From: Oscillospiraceae bacterium
GTDB lineage: Bacteria; Bacillota_A; Clostridia; Oscillospirales; Oscillospiraceae
Reading direction: 5' to 3'
Length of the DNA: 26,011 nucleotides
Assembly (NCBI GenBank): GCA_017537045.1
Contig: JAFYLN010000055.1
Coordinates: 1 to 26,011, forward strand
The notes under the pieces were generated by a model, which saw only the letters and a list, made by a program, of their open reading frames with translations, was not told the origin of the DNA and did not search any database. The translations under genes and the position numbers were made by a program. Of the stretch, positions 1 to 6,883 are shown piece after piece (the first letter of the stretch is position 1; each line of letters opens with the position of its first letter).

Positions 1-1170
1 ATTGTCCACCATGATCACTGTGCCGTCGTTTTTCGTAATGCGGTAGACGACGTTGGGGGCGGTGGTGATCAGATCGAGGTTATACTCGCGCTCCAGACGT
101 TCCTGAATGATCTCCATGTGGAGCAGTCCAAGGAAGCCGCAGCGGAAACCGAAGCCCAGGGCGATGGAGCTTTCCGGCTCGTAGACGAAGGAAGCATCGT
201 TGAGCTTCAGCTTTTCCAGGGCATCGCGCATGTCCTGATACTTGGCGCCGTCAGCGGGGTACACACCGGAGTAGACCATGGGCTGAACGGGACGGTAACC
301 GGGCAGAGGTTCGGAGGCCGGATTCTCAATTCCGGTGATGGTGTCGCCCACCTGGGTATCGGCCACGGTCTTGATGGAAGCGGTGATGTAGCCCACTTCG
401 CCGGCTCCCAAGGCATCCACGGGAATCAGACCCTTGGGATTCATGATGCCCACTTCCACCACTTTGTAGGCAGCGCCGGTGGCCATCATTTTGATGTCCA
501 TACCGGGTCTGACCGTACCCTGCTTGATGCGTGTGTAGACGATAACGCCGCGGTAGCTGTCATACTGGCTGTCGAAAATCAGCGCCTGCAGGGGGGCTTC
601 CCGGTCGCCGGTGGGGGCGGGGATGCCCTGCACGATCATTTCCAGCACGGCGCGGATGTTGATGCCGTTCTTGGCGGAAATTTCAGGCGCATCCTCGGCG
701 GGAATGCAGATGATGTCCTCAATTTCTGCCTTGACCTCCGCAGGGCGGGCAGAGGGCAGGTCAATCTTGTTGATCACGGGCAGCACTTCCAGACCTGCAT
801 CGGTGGCAAGGAAAGTGTTGGCCAGGGTCTGGGCTTCCACACCCTGAGAGGCATCCACCACCAGCACCGCGCCTTCGCAGGCGGCAAGGGAGCGGGAGAC
901 TTCGTAGTTGAAGTCCACATGGCCGGGAGTATCGATGAGGTTCAAGGCGTAGATTTCGCCGTCATCAGCCGTGTAGTTCAGTGTGGCGGCTGTCGCCTTG
1001 ATGGTGATGCCGCGCTCGCGCTCCAAGTCCATGGAGTCGAGTATCTGAGATTCCATCTCCCGCTTCTCCACAGCCTTGCACTCTTCCAGCAGGCGGTCTG
1101 CCAGGGTGGACTTGCCGTGGTCAATGTGAGCAATGATGGAGAAGTTTCTGATTTTGGAAAGGTCGGTCAT
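1..1170 (-). CDS. lepA: Elongation factor 4 (LepA), N-terminal 390 residues; gene runs off the left edge
   Basis: Ribosome-associated translational GTPase that back-translocates or remodels stalled ribosomes. Reading leftward from 1170, the protein has the GTPase motifs in order: G1 AHIDHGKS at residues 14-21, G2 region [10 protein letters not shown] at 51-60, G3 DTPGHVDF at 80-87, G4 NKID at 134-137 and G5 SAKNG at 165-169. Domain II and the start of the EF-G-like domain III follow. The NYEVSRSL stretch and the [14 protein letters not shown] segment are typical of LepA rather than EF-G, TypA or EF-Tu. The start at 1170 is preferred over the ATG at 1176 because an AGGTG site lies 8 bases upstream of the former but only about 2 from the latter. 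The family is about 600 residues, so about a third is missing beyond position 1. It is divergent from rpoD. Confidence 0.97.
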   Translation of the reverse strand, partial: MTDLSKIRNFSIIAHIDHGKSTLADRLLEECKAVEKREMESQILDSMDLERERGITIKATAATLNYTADDGEIYALNLIDTPGHVDFNYEVSRSLAACEGAVLVVDASQGVEAQTLANTFLATDAGLEVLPVINKIDLPSARPAEVKAEIEDIICIPAEDAPEISAKNGINIRAVLEMIVQGIPAPTGDREAPLQALIFDSQYDSYRGVIVYTRIKQGTVRPGMDIKMMATGAAYKVVEVGIMNPKGLIPVDALGAGEVGYITASIKTVADTQVGDTITGIENPASEPLPGYRPVQPMVYSGVYPADGAKYQDMRDALEKLKLNDASFVYEPESSIALGFGFRCGFLGLLHMEIIQERLEREYNLDLITTAPNVVYRITKNDGTVIMVDN

Positions 1171-1197
1171 ATTCATTACACCTCAGTAAGGAAATGT

Positions 1198-1318
1198 ACT
1201 TGCCTCCCTCTTTGAGGGAGGTGGCCGAGCGTAAGCGAGGTCGGAGGGAGTGTCCTATCTTAAGAAGTACACTCCCCAGTCACCTTCGGTGACAGCCCCC
1301 TCAGAGAGGGGGCCAAGT
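1198..1318. repeat. 121-bp palindromic intergenic repeat (MITE-like) in the lepA leader
   Basis: The two ends are imperfect inverted repeats: ACTTGCCTCCCTC at 1198 and, on the other strand, ACTTGGCCCCCTC ending at 1318. Inside are nested hairpins: CCTCCCTC/GAGGGAGG (1203-1221, loop TTT), GGGAGTGT/ACACTCCC (1246-1276), TCACC/GGTGA (1280-1292) and GCCCCCTC/GAGGGGGC (1295-1313). There is no coding potential. The design resembles the short non-autonomous palindromic repeats common between genes in Oscillospiraceae; that family link is from general knowledge, not a search. It lies between the lepA promoter and the lepA start, so it should be transcribed as part of the 5' leader. Confidence 0.75.
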
Positions 1319-1351
1319 TTTACAACAGGGCACACTTTGTCATTTTCACAC

Positions 1352-1380
1352 ATTATATCTAAGTTTTGCAAAAAAGTAAA
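1352..1380 (-). promoter_or_regulatory. Predicted sigma-A promoter of lepA
   Basis: On the minus strand there is TTTACT (1380-1375), a 17-base spacer, and a perfect TATAAT (1357-1352). Transcription would start near 1345, giving a leader of about 175 bases that contains the palindromic repeat. Confidence 0.7.
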
Positions 1381-1474
1381 CCGTATGTTTTCATAATTTT
1401 GCGGGAAAACTGCCTTTAGAAAATAAAAATAAAGCCGAAATGTGGAAAAATTGAAAAAATATAAGGAAAAACCC

Positions 1475-1503
1475 TTGTCAAAAATTTATTTTCGGAGTAT
1501 AGT
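1475..1503 (+). promoter_or_regulatory. Predicted sigma-A promoter of rpoD
   Basis: TTGTCA (1475-1480), a 17-base spacer and TATAGT (1498-1503) lie in an AT-rich stretch. The predicted start near 1510 leaves a leader of about 45 bases before the rpoD start at 1554. The gene therefore appears to have its own promoter. Confidence 0.75.
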
Positions 1504-1553
1504 TTAACGGAATGAAAATACGCTTTTGCGATGAAGATAAAGAGGGGAAGCTC

Positions 1554-2708
1554 ATGAGTAACGCAAAGAAAACCGCCAAGCCCAATGCCGAAGAGCTGCA
1601 GGCTGCCCTGCAGGCGCTGATCGCACAGGGTAAAAAGGAAGGCATGATCCGTGCCGCCGATCTGAATGCCCATCTGGAAAAGATGGATATGACCCCTGAA
1701 AAGATCGAAGCCATTTACGACAGCATCGAAGCCATGAATATTCAGATCATGACCGCCGATCTGGAGCTGGATCTGGGGGACGATCTGGTGGATCTGGGCG
1801 ATGGCCTGGACGGCGATATTGATCTTGTGGATATTGATGAAGAGGATCTGGTGGATCCGGTGGATCTGGCTGCCGAATATTCTCTGGATGATCCTGTCCG
1901 CATGTACCTGAAGGAGATCGGTCAGGTCAAGCTGCTTTCTGCCGACGAGGAAGTGGAGCTGGCCAAGCGTGTCGCCGAGGGCGATCAGGCAGCCAAGAAC
2001 AAGCTGACGGAAGCCAACCTGCGCCTGGTGGTCTCCATTGCCAAGAAGTATTCCGGCCGTGGCCTGCACATTCTGGATTTGATCCAGGAGGGCAACACCG
2101 GCCTGATCCGCGCAGTTGACAAGTTCGACTGGACAAAGGGAAACAAATTCTCTACATATGCCACCTGGTGGATCCGGCAGGCCATCACCCGCGCCATTGC
2201 CGATCAGGCACGTACCATTCGTGTGCCGGTGCATATGGTGGAGGTCATTAACAAGGCAACCCGCTGCAACCGCAAGCTGGTGCAGGAGCTGGGCCGCGAG
2301 CCTACCGTGGAGGAAATTGCCAAGGAGCTGGGTCTGCCTGTTGAGAAGATCATTGAGGCAAACCGCACCGCTGCCGACACCCTGAGTCTGGATACCCCCG
2401 TGGGCGATGAAGAAGATACCTCCATCGGCTCCTTCGTGGAGGACGAGCGTACCCCCGGCCCTGCCGATGCAACCTCCAATGCATTGCTTGCCGAGGCGCT
2501 GAAAGAGATCCTTGATACACTGACCGAGCGTGAAGCAGACGTTCTGAAAATGCGCTTCGGCATGTACGACGGCCGCACCCACACGCTGGAAGAGGTGGGT
2601 CAGATTTTCGGCGTTACCAGGGAGCGTATCCGCCAGATCGAAAACAAGGCCATCCGCAAGCTGCGCCATCCCAGCCGCGCCAAGAAAATCCGCGATTTTT
2701 ACTGCTAA
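1554..2708 (+). CDS. rpoD: Primary (housekeeping) RNA polymerase sigma factor, RpoD/SigA
   Basis: A 384-residue group 1 sigma factor that directs RNA polymerase to -35/-10 promoters. A short region 1.1 (about 1-68) is followed by a very acidic, Asp/Leu-rich linker (about 69-105), region 1.2 from [14 protein letters not shown] (110-123), region 2 with [18 protein letters not shown] (201-218; 2.3/2.4), region 3 (about 222-300) and region 4 ending in the helix-turn-helix [20 protein letters not shown] (344-363). The ATG at 1554 is chosen because GAGGGG lies 6 bases upstream. An in-frame ATG at 1512 has no ribosome site and sits almost on the predicted transcription start. Length matches Firmicutes SigA (about 370-390). 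dnaG, its frequent operon partner, is not next to it here. Confidence 0.98.
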   Translation: MSNAKKTAKPNAEELQAALQALIAQGKKEGMIRAADLNAHLEKMDMTPEKIEAIYDSIEAMNIQIMTADLELDLGDDLVDLGDGLDGDIDLVDIDEEDLVDPVDLAAEYSLDDPVRMYLKEIGQVKLLSADEEVELAKRVAEGDQAAKNKLTEANLRLVVSIAKKYSGRGLHILDLIQEGNTGLIRAVDKFDWTKGNKFSTYATWWIRQAITRAIADQARTIRVPVHMVEVINKATRCNRKLVQELGREPTVEEIAKELGLPVEKIIEANRTAADTLSLDTPVGDEEDTSIGSFVEDERTPGPADATSNALLAEALKEILDTLTEREADVLKMRFGMYDGRTHTLEEVGQIFGVTRERIRQIENKAIRKLRHPSRAKKIRDFYC

Positions 2709-2716
2709 AATGCAGC

Positions 2717-2744
2717 TACCCCTGTTCCGAATGGAACAGGGGTA
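2717..2744 (+). terminator. Hairpin terminator after rpoD
   Basis: A perfect 12-bp stem TACCCCTGTTCC / GGAACAGGGGTA with loop GAAT starts 8 bases after the rpoD stop. The following T run is short (TTTCC), so it may be leaky. A second, related hairpin with a better T run follows at 2906. Confidence 0.7.
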
Positions 2745-2783
2745 TTTCCGTGTGCCGAAAAACGGGGAGCTTTCGGTGAACTT

Positions 2784-2894
2784 GTAGGGGCGGCTATTAG
2801 CCGCCCGAAGTGTTCATGATTTCTGCATGAAAATTTTAGAACAATACGAACATATATAAATGAATAAAAGCGGGCGGAAGATCGCCGCCCCTAC
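2784..2894. repeat. Palindromic intergenic repeat, copy 1 (about 111 bp; homology with copy 2 extends upstream to about 2750)
   Basis: Bounded by the inverted ends GTAGGGGCGGC (2784-2794) and GCCGCCCCTAC (2884-2894). Each end forms a local hairpin, GGGCGGCT/AGCCGCCC and GGGCGG/CCGCCC. The AT-rich core holds the phrase ATACGAACATATATAAA. The same left end, core phrase and orientation recur at 25902-26011. Similarity also extends about 35 bases upstream of both copies (GAAAAAC, GGAG, TTC, GGTG in the same order). No open reading frame is seen. It is probably a non-autonomous mobile palindromic element. Confidence 0.8.
2862..2890 (-). terminator. Possible minus-strand terminator supplied by the repeat
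   Basis: Read on the minus strand, the right end of the repeat gives GGGCGG, a 7-base loop, CCGCCC, then GCTTTTATT. This is a short GC stem followed by a T-rich run. It lies about 45 bases downstream of the last (small) gene of the minus-strand operon, where no other minus-strand terminator is visible. Confidence 0.45.
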
Positions 2895-2905
2895 GAACTG
2901 AACTA

Positions 2906-2935
2906 CTCCTGTTCCAATGAACAGGGGGCGTTTTT
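2906..2935 (+). terminator. Second plus-strand terminator downstream of rpoD
   Basis: Stem CTCCTGTTC / GAACAGGGG (9 bp with one G-U pair, loop CAAT at 2915-2918), then GCGTTTTT. The stem sequence is close to that of the hairpin at 2717-2744, and the palindromic repeat lies between the two. The T run overlaps the stop codon of the opposing small gene. Confidence 0.65.
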
Positions 2936-3014
2936 ATGCTTTCTGCGCGAAAAAAAGCAGGATCAAAAGGATCAGGCCGATCAGGCTGGTCAGGGGACTG
3001 CGGAGGTTTTTCAT
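2934..3014 (-). CDS. 26-residue single-pass membrane peptide (small ORF), unrecognised
   Basis: An ATG at 3014 is preceded by a strong GGGAGGG site (3026-3020) at ideal spacing, and the frame runs 26 codons to TAA at 2936-2934. The product begins MKNLRSPLTS and continues as an unbroken hydrophobic stretch, LIGLILLILLFF, ending AQKA. This is a basic N-terminus and one short transmembrane helix, so an N-in membrane peptide is likely. It starts 13 bases after the HAD phosphatase stop, so it would be the last gene of the operon. I do not recognise a family. The role is unknown; small peptides of this type may bind a membrane partner such as a permease or dehydrogenase, or be toxic. The match of start, ribosome site and hydrophobicity makes chance less likely but does not prove expression. 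Confidence 0.6.
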   Translation of the reverse strand: MKNLRSPLTSLIGLILLILLFFAQKA

Positions 3015-3027
3015 AAAAGCCCTCCCG

Positions 3028-3834
3028 TTAATCCTTTAATGCGGCAAGAATCTCGGAAGCATCCTCCAGCACCAGATGGGGTTTGTCCGGGGATTCCTCC
3101 AGAATCTGGCGGGTGGTCTCGCCGGAGAGCACCAGAATACCGGTGATGCCGGCGTTCAGGCCGGATTTGACATCGGTATAAATCCGGTCGCCCACCACGC
3201 AGGTCTCATCCCTGGAAACGCCCAGCTTCTCCATGGCCAGCTGGGGCATCAGGGGACTTGGCTTGCCAATCACGATGGGGCGCTTTTTGGTTGCGTTGTA
3301 GATCATGTCGCACACACTGCCGCAGTCCGGCACGGAGCCAAATTCCGTGGGGCAGACATAGTCCGGATTGGTGGCGATATAGGGCAGCTCCGGCCGGGTC
3401 AGCAGCAGGAAGCTCACATCGTGAAGCTTCTGGAAGGTCAGCTCCGTGTCAAAGCCCATAACGATGCACTCGGTTTCGTTCACATCGGTGGTGACGGTGA
3501 AGCCCTCGCGGCGCAGCTCTTCTTTCAGCGATTCTGTGCCGCAGACATAGAGCTTCTGACCCTCGTGGTGCTTGTGCAGGTAAAAGGCGGTGGCCTGGGA
3601 GGAGGTCATGAAATCGTCCCGGGTGGCCTCGATGCCCAGCTTGCCCAGCTTTTTGACATAGTCCTCCACGCTTTTGGAGGAGTTGTTGGTCATGAACAGG
3701 TAACGGCGGCCGGTGTTTTTCAGGGTGGAGAGCAGTTCCAGCGTAAAATCGTACAGGCGGCTGCCTAAGTACAGGGTGCCGTCCATATCGAACAGGTACA
3801 GCTTTTTCCTACGCAAAATCTCATTTTTTTCCAT
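3028..3834 (-). CDS. HAD-superfamily IIA sugar-phosphate phosphatase (NagD/AraL type)
   Basis: A 268-residue cytoplasmic phosphatase expected to dephosphorylate sugar phosphates or related small phosphoesters. HAD motif I is DMDGTL (Asp16 nucleophile, Asp18 acid/base), motif II is TNNSS (49-53), motif III is Lys191 in GKPSP and motif IV is GDRIYTD (215-221). The C2-type cap lies between motifs II and III. The start at 3834 overlaps the DUF1667 stop by one base (TGATG) and has AAGGAGA upstream, so it is probably translationally coupled; longer upstream frames have no support. In the Bacillus subtilis arabinose operon the HAD-IIA gene araL sits beside araM. The same two families share an operon here, which suggests a housecleaning role against accumulated sugar or glycerol phosphates. 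The exact substrate cannot be read from sequence. Confidence 0.9.
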   Translation of the reverse strand: MEKNEILRRKKLYLFDMDGTLYLGSRLYDFTLELLSTLKNTGRRYLFMTNNSSKSVEDYVKKLGKLGIEATRDDFMTSSQATAFYLHKHHEGQKLYVCGTESLKEELRREGFTVTTDVNETECIVMGFDTELTFQKLHDVSFLLLTRPELPYIATNPDYVCPTEFGSVPDCGSVCDMIYNATKKRPIVIGKPSPLMPQLAMEKLGVSRDETCVVGDRIYTDVKSGLNAGITGILVLSGETTRQILEESPDKPHLVLEDASEILAALKD

Positions 3835-4184
3835 CAGCGGATCTCCTTGGTGGCAACGATCCGGGTGCCGCAGATATTGTCGATGATGCAATCACCGATG
3901 GCGACCGGTGCTTCCACCGTGGCGGCGTGGATTCGCTCCATGATGGCGAACAGCTCACCCTTTGGGATGGGATTTTCGGACTTGACGGATACCATAGTAT
4001 CGGGGCGGTTGCTGACGCGGACGATGGAGGTCAGGCTGCGCACCGGATGCAGGATCTCCGCAACGGCGTGCTTCTCGCCCCGGGAACAGGTGTGGCCGGT
4101 GACGGTGATGGTTTCCCCCTGAATGTCCGCGGTCATCCGGCAGCCCCGGGGACAGACGATGCAGGTAATTTCTCGTTTCATCAT
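3834..4184 (-). CDS. DUF1667 cysteine-motif protein, partner of the GlpA/GlpB-like flavoproteins
   Basis: A 116-residue protein with CIVCPRGC near the N-terminus (Cys8, Cys11, Cys15) and a fourth cysteine in GHTCSRG (Cys33), arranged as a likely metal or Fe-S site. The rest is a compact domain ending in NICGTRIVATKEI. DUF1667 genes usually follow a GlpA-like dehydrogenase and a second flavoprotein, exactly as here, so the three probably form one electron-transfer complex with this subunit in a GlpC-like role; that role is inference. The gene overlaps the preceding one by 4 bases (ATGA). A second ATG at 4181 has better spacing to GGAGG (7 against 4 bases) and may be the true start. Confidence 0.85.
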   Translation of the reverse strand: MMKREITCIVCPRGCRMTADIQGETITVTGHTCSRGEKHAVAEILHPVRSLTSIVRVSNRPDTMVSVKSENPIPKGELFAIMERIHAATVEAPVAIGDCIIDNICGTRIVATKEIR

Positions 4185-5428
4185 ACTTCCTCCAGACTGA
4201 CGGTGACTTCACCGGTGATGGATTCCAGAAGTTCTTTCCTGATGGTCAGCTTTTCCATTTCACCGGGGGCGGCTTTCAGCCGCTTGACGGTGGCAAGGAC
4301 GCTATCCCCTGCCCGGACTTCGAATTTGACCTTGTCAAAGGGCTGGGTCACACGCAGGAACAATGACACGTCTGCACCCGCATTCTTATTGAAGCGCTGG
4401 GGCAGCACATAACGGACACCGTAACCGGGTTTGGTGGGGATGTAATCGGCAGCCTTTTCGCCGTTCCTGACATAATTTGCAGCGCCGGTGCCTGCCCGTT
4501 CGGCTTCGTCGGAAACATAGTCCACAAGGTCGTGAACCTGCAGCACATTGCCGCAGGCGAAGATGCCCGCAACCTGCGTCTGGCAGTTCTCATCCACGAT
4601 GGCACCGTTTGTAATGGGATCCATGGGGATTCCTGCGGCACGGGTCAGCTCGTTCTCGGGGATCAGGCCAACGGACAGCAGCAGAGTATCACAGGGAATA
4701 AAGCGCTTGGTTTCCTCAATGGGATTTCTGCGCTCATCGACTTTGGCAATGGTCACGCCCTCCAGGCGGCGCTTGCCGTGGACTTCACAGACGGTTGTGG
4801 AAAGATACAGCGGAATGTCAAAATCCTCCAGACACTGGACAATGTTACGGGTCAGGCCGCCGGAATAGGGCAGCAGCTCGCAGACAGCTTCCACCTTGGC
4901 TCCCTCCAGCGTCATGCGGCGCGCCATAATCAGGCCGATGTCACCGGAGCCGAGGATGACCACCTTCTTGCCCACCATATAGCCCTCGCAGTTGATGAAT
5001 TTCTGGGCAGTGCCGGCGCTGAACACGCCGGCAGGACGGGTGCCGGGGATATTGAGTGCGCTGCGGCTGCGTTCCCGGCAGCCCATGGCAAGGATCACGG
5101 CCTTGGCCTGAATCTTCAGAATGCCGTTCCGGTTCTGGGCGGTGACGAGCTTATCAGGGGAAACGGCGGTGACGGTGGATTCGTAGAACACCTTGATATT
5201 CCGCTCCAGCACCTGCTGCTTGAACACATCGGCATACTCTGGACCGGTCAGCTCCCGGCCCAGACGGTGCAGGCCGAAGCCTGCGTGGATGCATTGGCGC
5301 AGAATGCCGCCCATATCGGGCTCCCGGTCGAGAATCACCACATCGGTAACACCGGCATCGTAAGCTGCGATGGCAGCTGCCATGCCGGCGGGGCCGCCGC
5401 CGACAATGACGATATCATGTTGTAGCAT
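4181..5428 (-). CDS. FAD/NAD(P)-dependent oxidoreductase (GlpB-position / NADH oxidase-like subunit)
   Basis: A 415-residue pyridine nucleotide-disulfide-type flavoprotein. It has a dinucleotide fold GGGPAG (10-15) for FAD, a second fold GSGDIG (160-165) for NAD(P), and GIFACGN (288-294), the usual second FAD contact. There is no CxxC redox pair at the usual place, so it is not a thioredoxin- or lipoamide-type reductase. It has a C-terminal beta-rich tail of about 90 residues. It lies 13 bases after the GlpA-like gene and overlaps the DUF1667 gene. This trio is typical of a soluble glycerol-3-phosphate dehydrogenase system, where this subunit probably passes electrons from the GlpA-like subunit to NAD(P)+ or another acceptor. 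A strong AGGAGG site supports the start at 5428. Confidence 0.88.
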   Translation of the reverse strand: MLQHDIVIVGGGPAGMAAAIAAYDAGVTDVVILDREPDMGGILRQCIHAGFGLHRLGRELTGPEYADVFKQQVLERNIKVFYESTVTAVSPDKLVTAQNRNGILKIQAKAVILAMGCRERSRSALNIPGTRPAGVFSAGTAQKFINCEGYMVGKKVVILGSGDIGLIMARRMTLEGAKVEAVCELLPYSGGLTRNIVQCLEDFDIPLYLSTTVCEVHGKRRLEGVTIAKVDERRNPIEETKRFIPCDTLLLSVGLIPENELTRAAGIPMDPITNGAIVDENCQTQVAGIFACGNVLQVHDLVDYVSDEAERAGTGAANYVRNGEKAADYIPTKPGYGVRYVLPQRFNKNAGADVSLFLRVTQPFDKVKFEVRAGDSVLATVKRLKAAPGEMEKLTIRKELLESITGEVTVSLEEV

Positions 5429-5441
5429 AACGGCACCTCCT

Positions 5442-6866
5442 TTACAGCTTTCCGGCCAGAGGCGCAGAACCCGGGCCGGATTTGGTCACATCTTCCATCT
5501 GCATACCCTGCTCTTCGGCAATCAGGCGCATGACGTAGGGGGAGCAGAAGCCGCCCTGACAGCGGCCCATGCCGCTTCTGGTGCGGCGCTTGACGCTGTC
5601 GATGTCAAAGGCTTTCGGGTTGCGGCGGATGGCGGCACGGATCTCGCCCTCGCTCACCTGTTCGCAGCGGCAGACGATCCTGCCGTAGTCGGGATTGGCC
5701 TTGATAAAGGCATCCTTTTCCCCGTCGGTCATCTCCCGGAAGGCACGGGTATTTTCCCGGTGTCCGTTCCAGTTTTCTTTTTTGTTCAGTGCAAGACCCT
5801 GTTTTTCCAGCAGCTCCACGGCGTACTTGGCAATGGCCACGCAGGAGGTCAGGCCGGGAGAATCGATGGCACCGGTGTGGACGCACTTGGGATTGGCAGC
5901 ACTGGGACGGATGATGAAGTCATCCCCATGGGCACTGCTTCTGACACCGCTGAAGGAGGTGATGACCTGGCGGAAATTGACGGAGGGGACACTCTTGGCG
6001 GCAAGGCGGGAGACCATGGACAGACCCTCGGGGGTGGTTTCCACAGATTCGGGGGTTTCCACCTTCAACGCCGTGGGGCCGGTCAGCAGATTGCCGTCCA
6101 CGGTGGGAGAAACCAGAATGCCCTTGCCTTCCTTGCTGGGCACTTGGAAAATGGTGTGCTTGACCCGGCTGCCCTCGGATTTATCCAGCAGCATGTATTC
6201 ACCGGCGCGGGGGATGATGGTGAAGAAATCGTCACCCACCATGCGCGCCACCTTGTCACTGTAGCCGCCGGCGCAGTTGAGCAGGTAGTCGCATGCAACA
6301 GTCCGGCCATCGGCGGAAACAACCTTGAAACCGGCTTCAATGGAGGAAACCTCGAAGTTGCGCAGCAGCTCCACGCCGTTGTCCATGGCGTTTCCGGCTG
6401 CGGCGATGGTCAGGTCATAGGGGCAGATGATACCGGCAGTGGGAATGTAAAGTACCCTGGTGACTTTTTCGGAGAGGTTGGGCTCCATGGCACGAGCCTC
6501 GTCACCGGAGAGGATCTGCAGCTTTTCAATGCCGTTTTCCAGACCCCGCTGGTAGAGGGCGTCGATGGCGGGGTTTTCCTCCGCGCCAAAGGCGCAGACG
6601 AAGGAGCCGTTGTTCTGATAGTGGACGTTCAGTTCCTTGGCAGCTTCGTACAGCAGGGGTACACCGGCGGTGTTCATTTTGGCCTTCATGGTGCCGGGGA
6701 TGGGGTCATAGCCGCCGTGGATGATGCCGGAATTGGCACGGGAGGCGCCCATGGCCACATCGTTTTCCTTTTCCAGCAGGCAGATTTTCAGATCATACCG
6801 GGACAATTCCCGGGCTGCCATGGCGCCGATGACACCGGCACCGATGATCGCTACATCGTATCTCAT
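5442..6866 (-). CDS. GlpA-like FAD-dependent glycerol-3-phosphate dehydrogenase with C-terminal BFD-type [2Fe-2S] domain
   Basis: A 474-residue flavoprotein of the DAO/GlpA/L-2-hydroxyglutarate oxidase class. It has FAD fold GAGVIG (9-14), an NSGIIHGGYD segment (46-55) typical of this class, and a C-terminal ferredoxin-like domain with cysteines CxC (399, 401) and CQGGFC (436, 441) that should hold a [2Fe-2S] cluster. The expected reaction is oxidation of sn-glycerol 3-phosphate to dihydroxyacetone phosphate, passing electrons via Fe-S to the two downstream subunits. A different 2-hydroxy acid substrate cannot be excluded. It starts 17 bases after the glycerol-1-phosphate dehydrogenase gene, with AAGGAGA before the ATG. 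The operon thus appears able to oxidise both glycerol phosphate enantiomers. Confidence 0.85.
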   Translation of the reverse strand: MRYDVAIIGAGVIGAMAARELSRYDLKICLLEKENDVAMGASRANSGIIHGGYDPIPGTMKAKMNTAGVPLLYEAAKELNVHYQNNGSFVCAFGAEENPAIDALYQRGLENGIEKLQILSGDEARAMEPNLSEKVTRVLYIPTAGIICPYDLTIAAAGNAMDNGVELLRNFEVSSIEAGFKVVSADGRTVACDYLLNCAGGYSDKVARMVGDDFFTIIPRAGEYMLLDKSEGSRVKHTIFQVPSKEGKGILVSPTVDGNLLTGPTALKVETPESVETTPEGLSMVSRLAAKSVPSVNFRQVITSFSGVRSSAHGDDFIIRPSAANPKCVHTGAIDSPGLTSCVAIAKYAVELLEKQGLALNKKENWNGHRENTRAFREMTDGEKDAFIKANPDYGRIVCRCEQVSEGEIRAAIRRNPKAFDIDSVKRRTRSGMGRCQGGFCSPYVMRLIAEEQGMQMEDVTKSGPGSAPLAGKL

Positions 6867-6883
6867 CTCGTTCTCCTTCTATA

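Noticed and set aside
118..1215. Plus-strand open frame opposite lepA
   Set aside because: The minus strand encodes an unmistakable LepA with all GTPase motifs; the plus-strand product is low-complexity Gly/His-rich and matches nothing.
1512..1553. Upstream ATG adding 14 residues to RpoD
   Set aside because: It lies almost at the predicted transcription start and has no ribosome site, whereas the ATG at 1554 has GAGGGG at good spacing.
1198..2894. Palindromic repeats considered as CRISPR units or tRNA/rRNA remnants
   Set aside because: There are no regularly spaced copies with unique spacers, no cas genes and no cloverleaf or rRNA sequence; the inverted-end structure fits short palindromic repeats.
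2717..2935. The small gene's 3' hairpin as a minus-strand terminator
   Set aside because: The T run is on the plus-strand side only; on the minus strand the hairpin at 2906-2927 is followed by AGTAGTTC, so it was called for rpoD instead.
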